Positions 25,300 to 34,874 of a stretch of DNA of 44,619 nt are shown here, in pieces; positions within the stretch are counted from its first letter, which is position 1; each line of letters begins with the position of its first letter. Source of the stretch: Bacteroidales bacterium (GTDB lineage: Bacteria > Bacteroidota > Bacteroidia > Bacteroidales > UBA932). Position numbers and translations under genes: made by a program. Below the pieces are notes generated by a model. The model did no database searches and was not told where the DNA came from. It saw only the letters and a program-made list of their open reading frames with translations. The stretch covers positions 1 to 44,619 of the forward strand of contig JAFZWV010000001.1 of the NCBI GenBank assembly GCA_017617035.1, read 5' to 3'.

Positions 25300-27462
25300 A
25301 TGAAGATACTGAAACTAACCCTGATTTTAGTGCTGGCCGCGGGACTAACTGCGTGCGGTACTAAAGATGAACGCCAGGCGGCAGCCCTTGCCGGCAGAGT
25401 GATGGGCAAGCAGGCCAAGTCGATAGTTTTTGAGCAGATTAAAAGCGATACTGATGTCTATGAACTCAGTCAGAAAGGCTCAAAGATTCTCATCAAAGGT
25501 AACAACGCCAACTCGATGGCGGTCGGTCTCAACAGATATCTTCAGGAGTATTGCCTTACTAACGTCAGCTGGTACGATTTTAATCCAATCGAAATACCCG
25601 AATTCCTCCCGGAAATACCAGTGCCAGTAAAGGCGACAGCCGAGGTCCCCGACAGATTCTTCCTCAACTACTGCACCTTCGGCTACACTATGCCGTGGTG
25701 GAAGTGGAACCAGTGGGAGCGCTTCATCGACTGGATGGCCCTCAACGGAGTGAATATGCCCCTTGCTATCACCGGTCAGGAGGCTGTATGGCAGAAGGTC
25801 TGGCGCAAGTATGGACTTACAGACGAGCAGATCAGGGCATATTTCGTGGGTCCGGCCCATCTGCCATGGCAGAGGATGTGTAACCTCGACCGTTGGCAGG
25901 GTCCGCTCCCGCAGAGCTGGATCGACGGCCAGGCGAAGCTCCAGAAGAAGATCCTTAAGCGGGAGCGGGCCCTGAACATGACGCCCGTGCTGCCCGCCTT
26001 CGCCGGACACGTTCCAGCTGAACTCGCTGAAGTCACCCCCGAAAAGATCGACACTTTCCGCGTCAGCTATTGGGGCGGCTTTGCGAACAAGTACCGTTGC
26101 ACTTTCCTCAGCCCGATGGACCCCATCTACGCCAGAATCCAGAAGGACTTCCTGCAGGAGCAGACGAAGATGTACGGCACCGACCATATCTATGGAGTCG
26201 ATCCGTTCAACGAAGTCGACGCCCCGTTCTGGGATCCCGAGACCCTGGCGAAGATTTCGAAGGGAATTTTCGATTCCATGACCGCGGTTGATCCGGATGC
26301 AGTCTGGCTCCAGATGGGCTGGCTCTTTTGGGCTGACCAGCAGCATTGGACAGACGAAAATATCAAATCGTATCTGACCGCCGTGCCCCAGGGTAGGATG
26401 ATAATACTCGACTACTTCTGCGACGCGACTCAGATCTGGAAGCGCACCGAGAGCTTCTACGGCCAGCCGTTCATCTGGTGCTATCTGGGTAACTTCGGTG
26501 GCATGACCGGCATCGAAGGAGACTTCCACCAGAACGCCGAGTGGCTCGCCGAGACCAAGGCCAACGCCGGCCCCGGTTTCGTGGGCCTGGGCTCTACCCT
26601 TGAGGGCTTCGGAGTCAACGAGGCGGTATATGAGCATGTCCTCCAGCAGGCCTGGAGCAACGCCATGCCCGTAGACCAGTATATCGACAACGTCGCCGAC
26701 AGGCATCTTGGCCGCCAGGACGAAGCGTTCCGCCAATATTGGCACCTCTATGCCGACAAAGTCAGCGTGACCCATTCAAAGACCTCCAGTTCGAGCATAA
26801 TCTGCGCTCATCCCAACCTGGAGGGCTTCTGGCACTGGACGACCCTCTTCAACAGGGGGTATGATATCAAAGATCTGGAAGCGGCATTGGAAATACTCGA
26901 GACGGTTGAGGGCTCCTCAAACTACTTTGGGTACGACCTCGCCAATGCCCGCCGTCAGGTTATAGACAATAAAGCCCTCGAAGTTCGCGACCGTTTTGCG
27001 AAAGCATACAAGCAGGGCAACAGGGCTGAAATGGTTAATGCCTCCGAAGAGTTCCTTAAACTTTGCGACGAATTGGTAAGCGTCCTGAAAACGCGTCCTG
27101 AATTTTCCCTCTGTGACTGGATTCGCGACGCCCGCAGCTGGGGCGAGAACCCGCCAGAGAAGGACTACTTCGAGATGAACGCCCGTACGCTCATCAGTGT
27201 CTGGGGCGACTCCTTCCACCTCTCGGACTACGCAAACCGCGACTGGGACGGCCTTGTCGAGACTTATTATAAAGTCCGCTGGAGAATGTTCTTCGACGCG
27301 GTCCTGGCGGCCTTCGACGCCGGGGAGCCGTTTGTCAACCCGAAGAGCACGGGCTATGTCGGGACTTCCGCCCAGGGCAGCGCCGAGGGCGTCGAAGGCC
27401 GCGCCCTCCAGTTCGACAGGGATATTTGGGATTTTGAATGCCATTGGGCACACATCAGATAA
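25300..27462 (+). CDS. Alpha-N-acetylglucosaminidase (GH89, NAGLU family)
   Basis: Removes terminal alpha-linked GlcNAc from glycans; human NAGLU does this in heparan sulfate, and bacterial GH89 enzymes do it on mucin-type alpha-1,4-GlcNAc. It has 720 residues, a lipoprotein signal with lipobox LTAC (about residue 19), an N-terminal alpha/beta domain (to about 110), a catalytic TIM barrel (about 115-450) and a helical C-terminal domain. Diagnostic stretches are NYCTFGYTMPWWKWNQWERFIDWMALNG, GVDPFNEVDAPFW (about 305-317, candidate acid/base Glu) and GLGSTLEGFGVNEAVYE (about 429-445, candidate nucleophile Glu). It is the first gene of an operon running to 38428; the first GH97 gene follows after 3 bases. 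Confidence 0.95.
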   Translation: MKILKLTLILVLAAGLTACGTKDERQAAALAGRVMGKQAKSIVFEQIKSDTDVYELSQKGSKILIKGNNANSMAVGLNRYLQEYCLTNVSWYDFNPIEIPEFLPEIPVPVKATAEVPDRFFLNYCTFGYTMPWWKWNQWERFIDWMALNGVNMPLAITGQEAVWQKVWRKYGLTDEQIRAYFVGPAHLPWQRMCNLDRWQGPLPQSWIDGQAKLQKKILKRERALNMTPVLPAFAGHVPAELAEVTPEKIDTFRVSYWGGFANKYRCTFLSPMDPIYARIQKDFLQEQTKMYGTDHIYGVDPFNEVDAPFWDPETLAKISKGIFDSMTAVDPDAVWLQMGWLFWADQQHWTDENIKSYLTAVPQGRMIILDYFCDATQIWKRTESFYGQPFIWCYLGNFGGMTGIEGDFHQNAEWLAETKANAGPGFVGLGSTLEGFGVNEAVYEHVLQQAWSNAMPVDQYIDNVADRHLGRQDEAFRQYWHLYADKVSVTHSKTSSSSIICAHPNLEGFWHWTTLFNRGYDIKDLEAALEILETVEGSSNYFGYDLANARRQVIDNKALEVRDRFAKAYKQGNRAEMVNASEEFLKLCDELVSVLKTRPEFSLCDWIRDARSWGENPPEKDYFEMNARTLISVWGDSFHLSDYANRDWDGLVETYYKVRWRMFFDAVLAAFDAGEPFVNPKSTGYVGTSAQGSAEGVEGRALQFDRDIWDFECHWAHIR

Positions 27463-27465
27463 AGT

Positions 27466-29442
27466 ATGAAGAAGACCATCATAGCGGCGCTTACAATCGC
27501 CATCATCGCTTCCTGCACACAACCGGCAACCAACACAGTCGCATCTCCCGACGGAAGCCTCAAAGTGACAGTCGACGCCGTCGACGGCAACCTCTGCTAC
27601 AACGTAGTCAAGGACAACGATACTATCATCAGGAACTCCCGTCTAGGCTTCGAACTCATGGGCGGGAATGTCCTCGGCACCCATACCGAAGTGCTCAGCA
27701 TTGAGCGTTCCAGCGCCAATACCGAATGGGAAACCGTTTGGGGTGAGCAGCGCGTCATCAAAGACAAGCATAATGCTGCCGTGTTCCATACGGCATGGCT
27801 CGACATTGAAGTAAAGGTCTTCGACGACGGCTTCGGCTTCCGCTACATCTTCCCGGAGAGCCTTGGAATCATTTCCATCAGGAACGAACTCACTGAGTTC
27901 TGCTTCGCAAGCGAGGACCACACCGCATGGTGGCTGCCCGAGAGTGTTCCTTATTATGAGTCTTATGGCAACCATACCGCATTCGACGAGATAGACTGCG
28001 CCCACACCCCGTTCACCATCACAGGCGCCGACGGCCGCTTCTACACCATCCACGAAGCCGCGGTTTTGGATTTCGCCAAGATGAATCTGATCCCGGAGAG
28101 CAAGAGTGCTCTGAAAGCCGACCTGGTGAAATGGTCTGACGGTACAGCCGTATATGTCAGCGACACCCGTGTATCTCCATGGCGCACAATAATTGTCTCC
28201 GGCACTACCGGCGGTCTGATTGAGTCCCGCCTGATGCTCAACCTCAACGAGCCCTGCAAGATAGAAGACACCTCATGGATCAAGCCCGGTAAGTACGTCG
28301 GCATCTGGTGGATACTGCATAAGTTCCTTTACACCTGGTACTACGACGCCAATAACCCCGAGGGCCATGGCGCTACAACCGAGCGCACCAAGCGTTATAT
28401 AGATTTCGCGGCCGATAACAACTTCAGCGGCGTGTTGGTCGAGGGCTGGAACCTCGGTTGGAACGGCGATTGGATGGCCAACAGTGGTGGCTTCAGCTTT
28501 ACAAAGGCTTATCCGGACTACGATTTCGACGGCATCATGAAATACGCCGCCTCGAAGGGCGTCCAGATGATAATCCACAACGAGACCGGCGCAAATACCG
28601 AGAACTATTTCGCCCAGATCGACGATGCCTACGCGCTCTACCAGAGCTACGGCATGCACTACGTCAAGACGGGCAACGTCAACGTCCTGATGGACGGCAA
28701 GGAAGCCCATGACGGTCAGTACGGCGTTAATAAGCTCCATGAAATAGTCGAGAAGGCTGCCCAGTACCAGATCTGCATCGACGAACATGAACCGTGCATC
28801 CCTTCGGGCGTCTGCCGCACATGGCCCAACCTCATGACCGGCGAGGCCATCCGCGGCCAGGAGCACGACGCATGGGAGGTCGACGGCGGAAACACCCCGG
28901 AGCATACGACCGTGGCCCCGTTCCTTCGCGGCCTCGCCGGCCCCATGGACTTTACCTTCGGCACCTTCGATTTCAGCAACCCTGCCAACCCGCAGTGCCG
29001 CACACGCACTACCATAGCGAAGCAGCTCGCTGAATACGTAGTGATTTACAGTCCGCTCCAGATGGCCAACGACGACCCTGCGGCCTACGAAGGGGTTAAG
29101 GCTTTCGATTTCATACGCGACGTCCCGACCGACTGGGAGCAGACCAAGGTTCTCGACGCGGTCATCGGCGACTACATCGTCACGGCACGCCAGGAGCGCG
29201 GCGGCAGCGACTGGTTCCTCGGAGCGATTACCGACGAAAACGCGCGCTCACTCCGCGTGCCGCTGAGCTTCCTCGGAAAGGGCAAGTGGCTCGCCCAGAT
29301 CTATGCCGACGCAGCCGATGCTTCCTATGAGGATAACCCTACGGCGGTCGATTACTCTGAAAGGGAAGTCAGCGCCAAAGACGTGCTCGAACTCAAACTC
29401 GCCACTTCCGGCGGTACGGCAATAAGATTCATTAAGAAATGA
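27466..29442 (+). CDS. GH97 glycoside hydrolase, inverting (SusB-like) type
   Basis: Exo-acting alpha-glycosidase of 658 residues, probably a lipoprotein (IIASC, about residue 17). GH97 layout: N-terminal beta-super-sandwich (about 20-275), TIM barrel (about 276-560), C-terminal beta domain. The inverting subgroup is recognised by the catalytic-base Glu in HNETGA (about 369-374) and the Glu in DEHEP (about 442-446), matching E439 and E508 of Bacteroides SusB. CRTWPNLMTGEAIRGQEHD and AGPMDFTFG are further GH97 marks. Predicted to release glucose or a related sugar from alpha linkages. It overlaps the next GH97 gene by 4 bases (ATGA). Confidence 0.92.
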   Translation: MKKTIIAALTIAIIASCTQPATNTVASPDGSLKVTVDAVDGNLCYNVVKDNDTIIRNSRLGFELMGGNVLGTHTEVLSIERSSANTEWETVWGEQRVIKDKHNAAVFHTAWLDIEVKVFDDGFGFRYIFPESLGIISIRNELTEFCFASEDHTAWWLPESVPYYESYGNHTAFDEIDCAHTPFTITGADGRFYTIHEAAVLDFAKMNLIPESKSALKADLVKWSDGTAVYVSDTRVSPWRTIIVSGTTGGLIESRLMLNLNEPCKIEDTSWIKPGKYVGIWWILHKFLYTWYYDANNPEGHGATTERTKRYIDFAADNNFSGVLVEGWNLGWNGDWMANSGGFSFTKAYPDYDFDGIMKYAASKGVQMIIHNETGANTENYFAQIDDAYALYQSYGMHYVKTGNVNVLMDGKEAHDGQYGVNKLHEIVEKAAQYQICIDEHEPCIPSGVCRTWPNLMTGEAIRGQEHDAWEVDGGNTPEHTTVAPFLRGLAGPMDFTFGTFDFSNPANPQCRTRTTIAKQLAEYVVIYSPLQMANDDPAAYEGVKAFDFIRDVPTDWEQTKVLDAVIGDYIVTARQERGGSDWFLGAITDENARSLRVPLSFLGKGKWLAQIYADAADASYEDNPTAVDYSEREVSAKDVLELKLATSGGTAIRFIKK

Positions 29443-31394
29443 GAAAACTTATAACGCTCATAGCCCTCTTCTCGCTCGCGACCTTCAGTCTCACAGCGAG
29501 GGATTTCCTGCTCAAATCGCCGGACGGCTCTATAGAACTGATCTTCTCCGACAGCGGATCCCTCAGTTGGAGCGTCAATAGGAATGGGGCGACCATTCTG
29601 GAGCCCAGTGTCATCGACATCAATATCAACAGTCTTAACAAGCAAGCCGGCGAGTCGTTCCGTGAGGTGAAGTATTCCGTCATCAACGACATCATCACCG
29701 CCACCGTACCGACCAAGTACCGCTGGATACAGGACTGCTGCAACCAGATGACAGTCGACTATGGAGACGGACTGAGCCTTATTTTCAGGGCTTATGACAA
29801 TGGCGTAGCATACCGATTCTATCTTCGCTACAGCGACGGTTTTGAGGTGACAAGCGAGACTTCTGAGTGGAAGCTTCCAGCCGGCTCGAAAGCTTACTGG
29901 GCAAACGAAAAGAATCCCGATTACATCACTCACGCAGAGGCTTTCTTCAAGGAGAGAGTTATAGAAGAAATTGGCTACGATACCTACTGCTATCTTCCCG
30001 TAAGCATTAAAACTCCCGACGGACTCAGGCTGGTTATAACCGAGTCCGACCTCGTAGACTATCCCAACATGATGCTTCGCGCAGGCGAGGGTAGTACACT
30101 CAAGGCTGAATTCCCCCACATCATAGATGAATACGAGATGCGCACCGACCGCGATGTGACCGTCACTAAACTGGCCGATTGCATAGCACGCTGCGAAGGA
30201 GTACGCTATTGTCCATGGCGCATACTCTGCATCGGAGATGATAGGGAATTGCTGGAGAACACTCTCGCATGGCAGCTTGGAGGCGATGAAACCTATGGAG
30301 ACTGGAGTTGGCTGAAGCCCGGTAAGATCAGCTGGGAATGGTGGTCGGCTATCAATGTCTTTGGCGTAGACTTCAAGGCGGGGGTCAATACTGACACCTA
30401 CAAGTATTTCATTGATTTCGCGGCTCAGTACGGCCTCGAATATATTCTGCTCGACGAAGGTTGGTCGGCTTCGACACTCAACATAGTTGAGGCCCAGCCG
30501 GACCTCAATCTTCAGGAACTCATCGATTACGGAAAGTCGAAGGGCGTAGGCGTGGTGCTGTGGACCCTGTGGACTCCAATGATGAAAGACCTTGAGCACA
30601 TCCTCGACGTCTATGCTGAATGGGGCGTCTCGGGAATCAAGATAGACTTCATGCAGATGCAGGATCAGAATATGGTGCGCTTCTACGAGCGTGTCGCAAG
30701 CGAATGTGCGAAGCGTCATCTCCTTGTTGACTACCATGGCGCCTATAAGCCCGCAGGCCTGCATCGCAGGTATCCCAACGCCATGACCTTTGAGGGCGTC
30801 CATGGCATGGAGCATGACAAGGACTCGGCCGATATCTCGCCCGACCACGACATGGTCCTGCCGTTTACCCGCATGGTCGCCGGCCCGATGGATTACACTC
30901 CTGGAGCCGTTAACAATGCGACAAAAGATGATTACAATCCGCTGTGGTATCACCCCATGAGTCAGGGAACCCGAAGCCATCAGGTCGCGCTTTTCGTTGC
31001 ATACGAGAGCCCTCTGATGATGCTTTGCGATACACCGTCTAAGTATTATCAGGCCCCGGAATACGTAGAATATCTTGCGAAGATTCCTACAGTCTGGGAG
31101 CAGACGGTGGCGCAGGAAGCCGAGGCAGGGGAGTATCTGCTCATCTCGCGCAAGACTTCCGATGGCCGCTGGTATTCAGCCGGCCTTACCAACTGGAGTG
31201 GACGTGAGCTTACTCTCGACACCACCTTCCTTGGAGAAGGACAGTGGGAAGCGAAAATCCACCGCGACGGCGTGAATGCCGACACATGGGCGGAGGATTA
31301 TAAGATAGAAACTGTGACCATTACTGCCGGAGACGAACTCCCGGTGATAATGGCCAAGGGCGGCGGATGGGTCGCCGAATTCATTAAAAAGTGA
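29439..31394 (+). CDS. GH97 glycoside hydrolase, retaining (alpha-galactosidase-like) type
   Basis: A secreted 651-residue GH97 enzyme with an ordinary signal peptide (cut near SLTA, about residue 20). It differs from its neighbour in having the retaining-subgroup marks: VSGIKIDFMQMQDQ (about 395-408), whose Asp is the nucleophile in the Bacteroides GH97 alpha-galactosidase, and VDYHGAYKPAGLHRRYPN, with Gly where inverting members have the base Glu. The family's AGPMDYTPGAV follows. Predicted to remove alpha-galactose or a similar alpha-linked sugar with retention. It overlaps the gene on either side by 4 bases (upstream) and 1 base (downstream), showing tight translational coupling. Confidence 0.92.
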   Translation: MRKLITLIALFSLATFSLTARDFLLKSPDGSIELIFSDSGSLSWSVNRNGATILEPSVIDININSLNKQAGESFREVKYSVINDIITATVPTKYRWIQDCCNQMTVDYGDGLSLIFRAYDNGVAYRFYLRYSDGFEVTSETSEWKLPAGSKAYWANEKNPDYITHAEAFFKERVIEEIGYDTYCYLPVSIKTPDGLRLVITESDLVDYPNMMLRAGEGSTLKAEFPHIIDEYEMRTDRDVTVTKLADCIARCEGVRYCPWRILCIGDDRELLENTLAWQLGGDETYGDWSWLKPGKISWEWWSAINVFGVDFKAGVNTDTYKYFIDFAAQYGLEYILLDEGWSASTLNIVEAQPDLNLQELIDYGKSKGVGVVLWTLWTPMMKDLEHILDVYAEWGVSGIKIDFMQMQDQNMVRFYERVASECAKRHLLVDYHGAYKPAGLHRRYPNAMTFEGVHGMEHDKDSADISPDHDMVLPFTRMVAGPMDYTPGAVNNATKDDYNPLWYHPMSQGTRSHQVALFVAYESPLMMLCDTPSKYYQAPEYVEYLAKIPTVWEQTVAQEAEAGEYLLISRKTSDGRWYSAGLTNWSGRELTLDTTFLGEGQWEAKIHRDGVNADTWAEDYKIETVTITAGDELPVIMAKGGGWVAEFIKK

Positions 31395-34300
31395 TGAAAA
31401 AAATATTTTTCGGTCTTTTTGCGCTGCTTCTGAGCGCCCAACTCTACGCTTCGTCGTATGTCGTCTCCGGCCATGTTTTTGACCAGAGCGGCAGGCCAAT
31501 CGCAGACGTTAAGGTAACCGACGGCTATAAATTCGTCAGAACCGACGCGCAGGGCGCTTATGAAATAGATGTCCACGACGATGCTACCTTCGTTTATGTG
31601 ACCATCCCGGCCGGATACGAGACTCCCGAGTGGCACGGTGCGCCTCTGTTCTACCACGAACTCGACCGTAAGGGTTCTACCCAGTCCGTCGATTTCAACC
31701 TTGTTAAGACGGGAGTCGACGAGACCAGACATATGTTCATGGTCTGGGCCGACGTCCAAGTCTATGAGGAGGAAGAGATAGAGTATGTAAAGGTCGCGGC
31801 GGCGGACGCGGCGCAGGTTGCCGAAGAAGCTGGGATTCCCGCTTTCGGAGTCTCCTGCGGCGACATCACCGGCGACTGGTGGAGCGGCATGTCAGTCGAC
31901 ATCCAGAAAGCTACCGCCGAGGCCGGCTTCCCGTTCTTCACACTAATGGGAAACCATGACTACAAGGGCGACGCGAAGACCAACGAAGACTCCAAGAGGC
32001 TCTACACCGACCTGTTCGGACCGACCTATTATTCCTTCGACAAGGGCCAGGTCCACTACATAGTGATGGACGACGTTTTCAACTATAGCCGCCACTACGT
32101 AGGTTACATCGAGAAGCATCAGCTTGAGTGGATCAAGCGCGATCTGGAAGATGTGCCGGCCGGTAATCTGGTAGTCGTGTTCTCCCACATCCCTACCTAC
32201 AGCTCGCAGGCCATGGAGCAGAACTGGCAGGGTGAGACTATGAACAACATAGTCACCAACCGCCAGGCCCTATACGACATCCTAAAGCCTTACAACGCCC
32301 ATATCTGCTCGGCCCACAAACATTTCGCAGAGAACTACGAGATTGCGCCCGGCCTTATGGAGCACAACGCGGCGCCTCTGAGCGGCCTCTTCTGGCAGGC
32401 CCTTATCGCTGCCGACGGAGTGCCGTGGGGCTATTATGTCTACGAAGTCGACGGCCAGAACATCAAATGGTATTTCAAGGGTGTCGGACTTCCTAAGGAC
32501 AAGCAGTTCAGCGCTTACCGTGTGGGCGAAGACCCCGAAAAGCCCGACTGCGTGGTAGCCAATGTGTGGAACTACGACAGCAAGTGGAAAGTCGAATGGA
32601 GTGAGAATGGAGTGCCGAAGGGCGAAATGGAACGCTACACCGGCCACGACCGCGCCATCATGAAAGACATCCATGACCGCTGCGAGAAGGAATACAAGTG
32701 GAAGTATCTCGGCCCCGCCAACTCCGTGCACCTTTTCTGCGCGAAGCCTTCGAGCCCTGACTCTTTTGTCGAGATAACCGTCACCGACGGTTTCGGCAAC
32801 GTCTCGAAGTGGGACAACTCCCGCCTGATCTACAAGACCGACGTTTATTCGTGGAACTCTGAGACTGTGGTAGATGGCCTTACGACGGCCAAGGCCTACA
32901 CTGCCCCCAGTCATCCCGAATATGGGACCTATACCGGCGCCAGCCGTCTGGAGACCTACCTCTACGACATGGCCGTTAACGAGCTCACGCTCAACAAGGA
33001 GAAGGACGGCACCTACCGCACGGGCCAGCTATGGGCGGGAGTGTGGACACGCGACATGAGCTACAGCGCGATTCTGTCGCTTGCCCATGTCGACCCCGAC
33101 GGCATGAAAGCCTGCCTGCTCCGCAAGGTCGACCGTAAGAACCGCATCATCCAGGATACCGGCACCGGCGGATCATGGCCATGCTCCACCGACCGCGAGA
33201 TCTGGGCCGCCGCCGCATGGGAGATCTACCTTGAGACCGGCAGCGAAGCCTGGCTCAGGCAGGTCTACCACATCATACGCCGCAGCCTCGACGCCGACAG
33301 GGTGGTCGCCTACAACCCGGCCACGGGCCTGTACCGCGGCGAGTCGTCGTTCATCGACTGGCGCGACCAGAGCTATCCGGAATGGATGCAGCCGGTCGAC
33401 ATCGCCCAGAGCGAGTGCCTTGGGACGAACGCCGTCTTCTACCGTGCGCTCGACGTGCTTGCCCGTATGGCCATGGTCATAGGCCACAAGAGCGACGCGA
33501 AGAAGTACGCCGCCCAGGCCGAAGCCCTGAAGGACGCCATCAACACCTACCTCTGGATGGAGGACAAGGGCTATTATGCCCAGTATATCTACGGCCGCAA
33601 TTCCCGCGTCCTCAGCCCGCGCTGCGAGACCCTCGGCGAGAGCCTCTGCATCCTCTGGGGCATAGCGGACGACCACAAAGCGGCGGCGATCATGGAGAAG
33701 ATGCCGCTCGCGCCTTACGGCCCGGTCATCTTCTCGCCGCAGATCGCCGCCCGCGGTTCCTACCACAACAACGCCGTTTGGCCGTTTGTCACCTCGTTCT
33801 ACGGGGCGGCGGCCGCCAAGGCGGGAAACCGTGCTGCCTTGCTCCATGCACTCGGATCCAACGCGCGCGCGGCCGCCGTCTTCGGCTCCCACATGGAGAA
33901 CCTGGTCGCCACCGACGGAACTACCCACACCGCCCTGGATTCCCCGCGCCAGCTGTGGAGCATAGCCGGCTACATCGGCCTCACCCGCACCGCCCTGCTG
34001 GGCATCAACTACGAGGCGGACGGCATTCATTTCGCGCCCGTCGTGCCCGCGTCCATGGAGGGAGCCCGCTCGCTCACCGGCCTGAAGTACCGCGGCATGA
34101 CGCTCGACGTCAACGTCATAGGCGAAGGCTCAATCATCAAGAGCTTCAAGCTCGACGGCGAGCCGGCCGAACCGTTCGTGCCCAACACGCTTACGGGTGA
34201 GCACAGCATAGAGATTGTCATGGTCAGCGACTATTACGCCGCCGCCGACAAGGTGACCATCCTGCCCGTTCAGTTCGATATCGACTACCCGCGCGTAAGT

Positions 34301-34870
34301 CTGTCTGACGGCACTCTCGCTTGGAACGCTGTTGAGGGAGCTGCCAGCTACTCCGTCCTTTGCGACGGCGTTTCGGTGGCAGAGATTTCCGGCACCTCGT
34401 TCGACGTGAAGGAGCCCGGCGAGTATGTGGTTATTGCCAGCACCATAGGCGGAACACACTCGTTCATGAGCGAGCCCATAAGGGTTGGTTTGAAAGAGGT
34501 CCCTCCGATCAAGTGTGAGGCCACACTTGGAAGCAGGCGAGGCTCCCAACTTAAGGTAGTCCTTATCGCTCCCGTGACCGGAACGTATTGGGTTGATTTC
34601 AGCTACTCCAACGGCAACGGTGACCTCACCACACATCAGAAGTGTGCGACCCGTGCGCTCTACATCGACGGAAAGAGGGTAGACTCTATCGTGATGCCTC
34701 AGAGGGGAACGGATTGGAGCGAGGTTGGCTGGACCAACAGCGTCAAGGTTGATCTGACCTCAGGAGAGCATTCGATTGAGCTCAGATACATCGAAGAAAA
34801 CGTAAATATGGACATCGACACCGATTCGGCTGTTGTCCGCGAACTTAGATTATCATACAAAAACAAATAG
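31394..34870 (+). CDS. Metallophosphoesterase fused to a six-hairpin glycosidase
   Basis: A secreted 1158-residue two-enzyme protein. After a signal peptide (about 1-18) comes an Ig-like N-terminal domain (about 20-100, VSGHVFDQSGRPIADVKVTDG). A calcineurin-like phosphoesterase follows (about 110-330, with CGDITGD, GNHDYKG, FSHIPTY and SAHKHF metal ligands) and then its usual C-terminal domain (about 335-480). A second enzyme follows: an (alpha/alpha)6 glycosidase (about 510-930) with GVWTRDMSYSA, SSFIDWRDQ and NNAVWPFVTSFY. The tail has an Fn3-like domain (about 950-1035) and a CBM-like beta-sandwich (about 1037-1158). ATG at 31394 is preferred to GTG at 31391. The fusion suggests that phosphate removal and glycosidic cleavage act on the same substrate. 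The glycosidase family is not identified. Confidence 0.85.
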   Translation: MKKIFFGLFALLLSAQLYASSYVVSGHVFDQSGRPIADVKVTDGYKFVRTDAQGAYEIDVHDDATFVYVTIPAGYETPEWHGAPLFYHELDRKGSTQSVDFNLVKTGVDETRHMFMVWADVQVYEEEEIEYVKVAAADAAQVAEEAGIPAFGVSCGDITGDWWSGMSVDIQKATAEAGFPFFTLMGNHDYKGDAKTNEDSKRLYTDLFGPTYYSFDKGQVHYIVMDDVFNYSRHYVGYIEKHQLEWIKRDLEDVPAGNLVVVFSHIPTYSSQAMEQNWQGETMNNIVTNRQALYDILKPYNAHICSAHKHFAENYEIAPGLMEHNAAPLSGLFWQALIAADGVPWGYYVYEVDGQNIKWYFKGVGLPKDKQFSAYRVGEDPEKPDCVVANVWNYDSKWKVEWSENGVPKGEMERYTGHDRAIMKDIHDRCEKEYKWKYLGPANSVHLFCAKPSSPDSFVEITVTDGFGNVSKWDNSRLIYKTDVYSWNSETVVDGLTTAKAYTAPSHPEYGTYTGASRLETYLYDMAVNELTLNKEKDGTYRTGQLWAGVWTRDMSYSAILSLAHVDPDGMKACLLRKVDRKNRIIQDTGTGGSWPCSTDREIWAAAAWEIYLETGSEAWLRQVYHIIRRSLDADRVVAYNPATGLYRGESSFIDWRDQSYPEWMQPVDIAQSECLGTNAVFYRALDVLARMAMVIGHKSDAKKYAAQAEALKDAINTYLWMEDKGYYAQYIYGRNSRVLSPRCETLGESLCILWGIADDHKAAAIMEKMPLAPYGPVIFSPQIAARGSYHNNAVWPFVTSFYGAAAAKAGNRAALLHALGSNARAAAVFGSHMENLVATDGTTHTALDSPRQLWSIAGYIGLTRTALLGINYEADGIHFAPVVPASMEGARSLTGLKYRGMTLDVNVIGEGSIIKSFKLDGEPAEPFVPNTLTGEHSIEIVMVSDYYAAADKVTILPVQFDIDYPRVSLSDGTLAWNAVEGAASYSVLCDGVSVAEISGTSFDVKEPGEYVVIASTIGGTHSFMSEPIRVGLKEVPPIKCEATLGSRRGSQLKVVLIAPVTGTYWVDFSYSNGNGDLTTHQKCATRALYIDGKRVDSIVMPQRGTDWSEVGWTNSVKVDLTSGEHSIELRYIEENVNMDIDTDSAVVRELRLSYKNK

Positions 34871-34874
34871 CACT

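Noticed and set aside
29352-30980. Long open frame (542 codons) on the minus strand opposite GH97
   Set aside because: Shadow of the GH97 genes caused by the GC-rich third-position pattern; no family motif.
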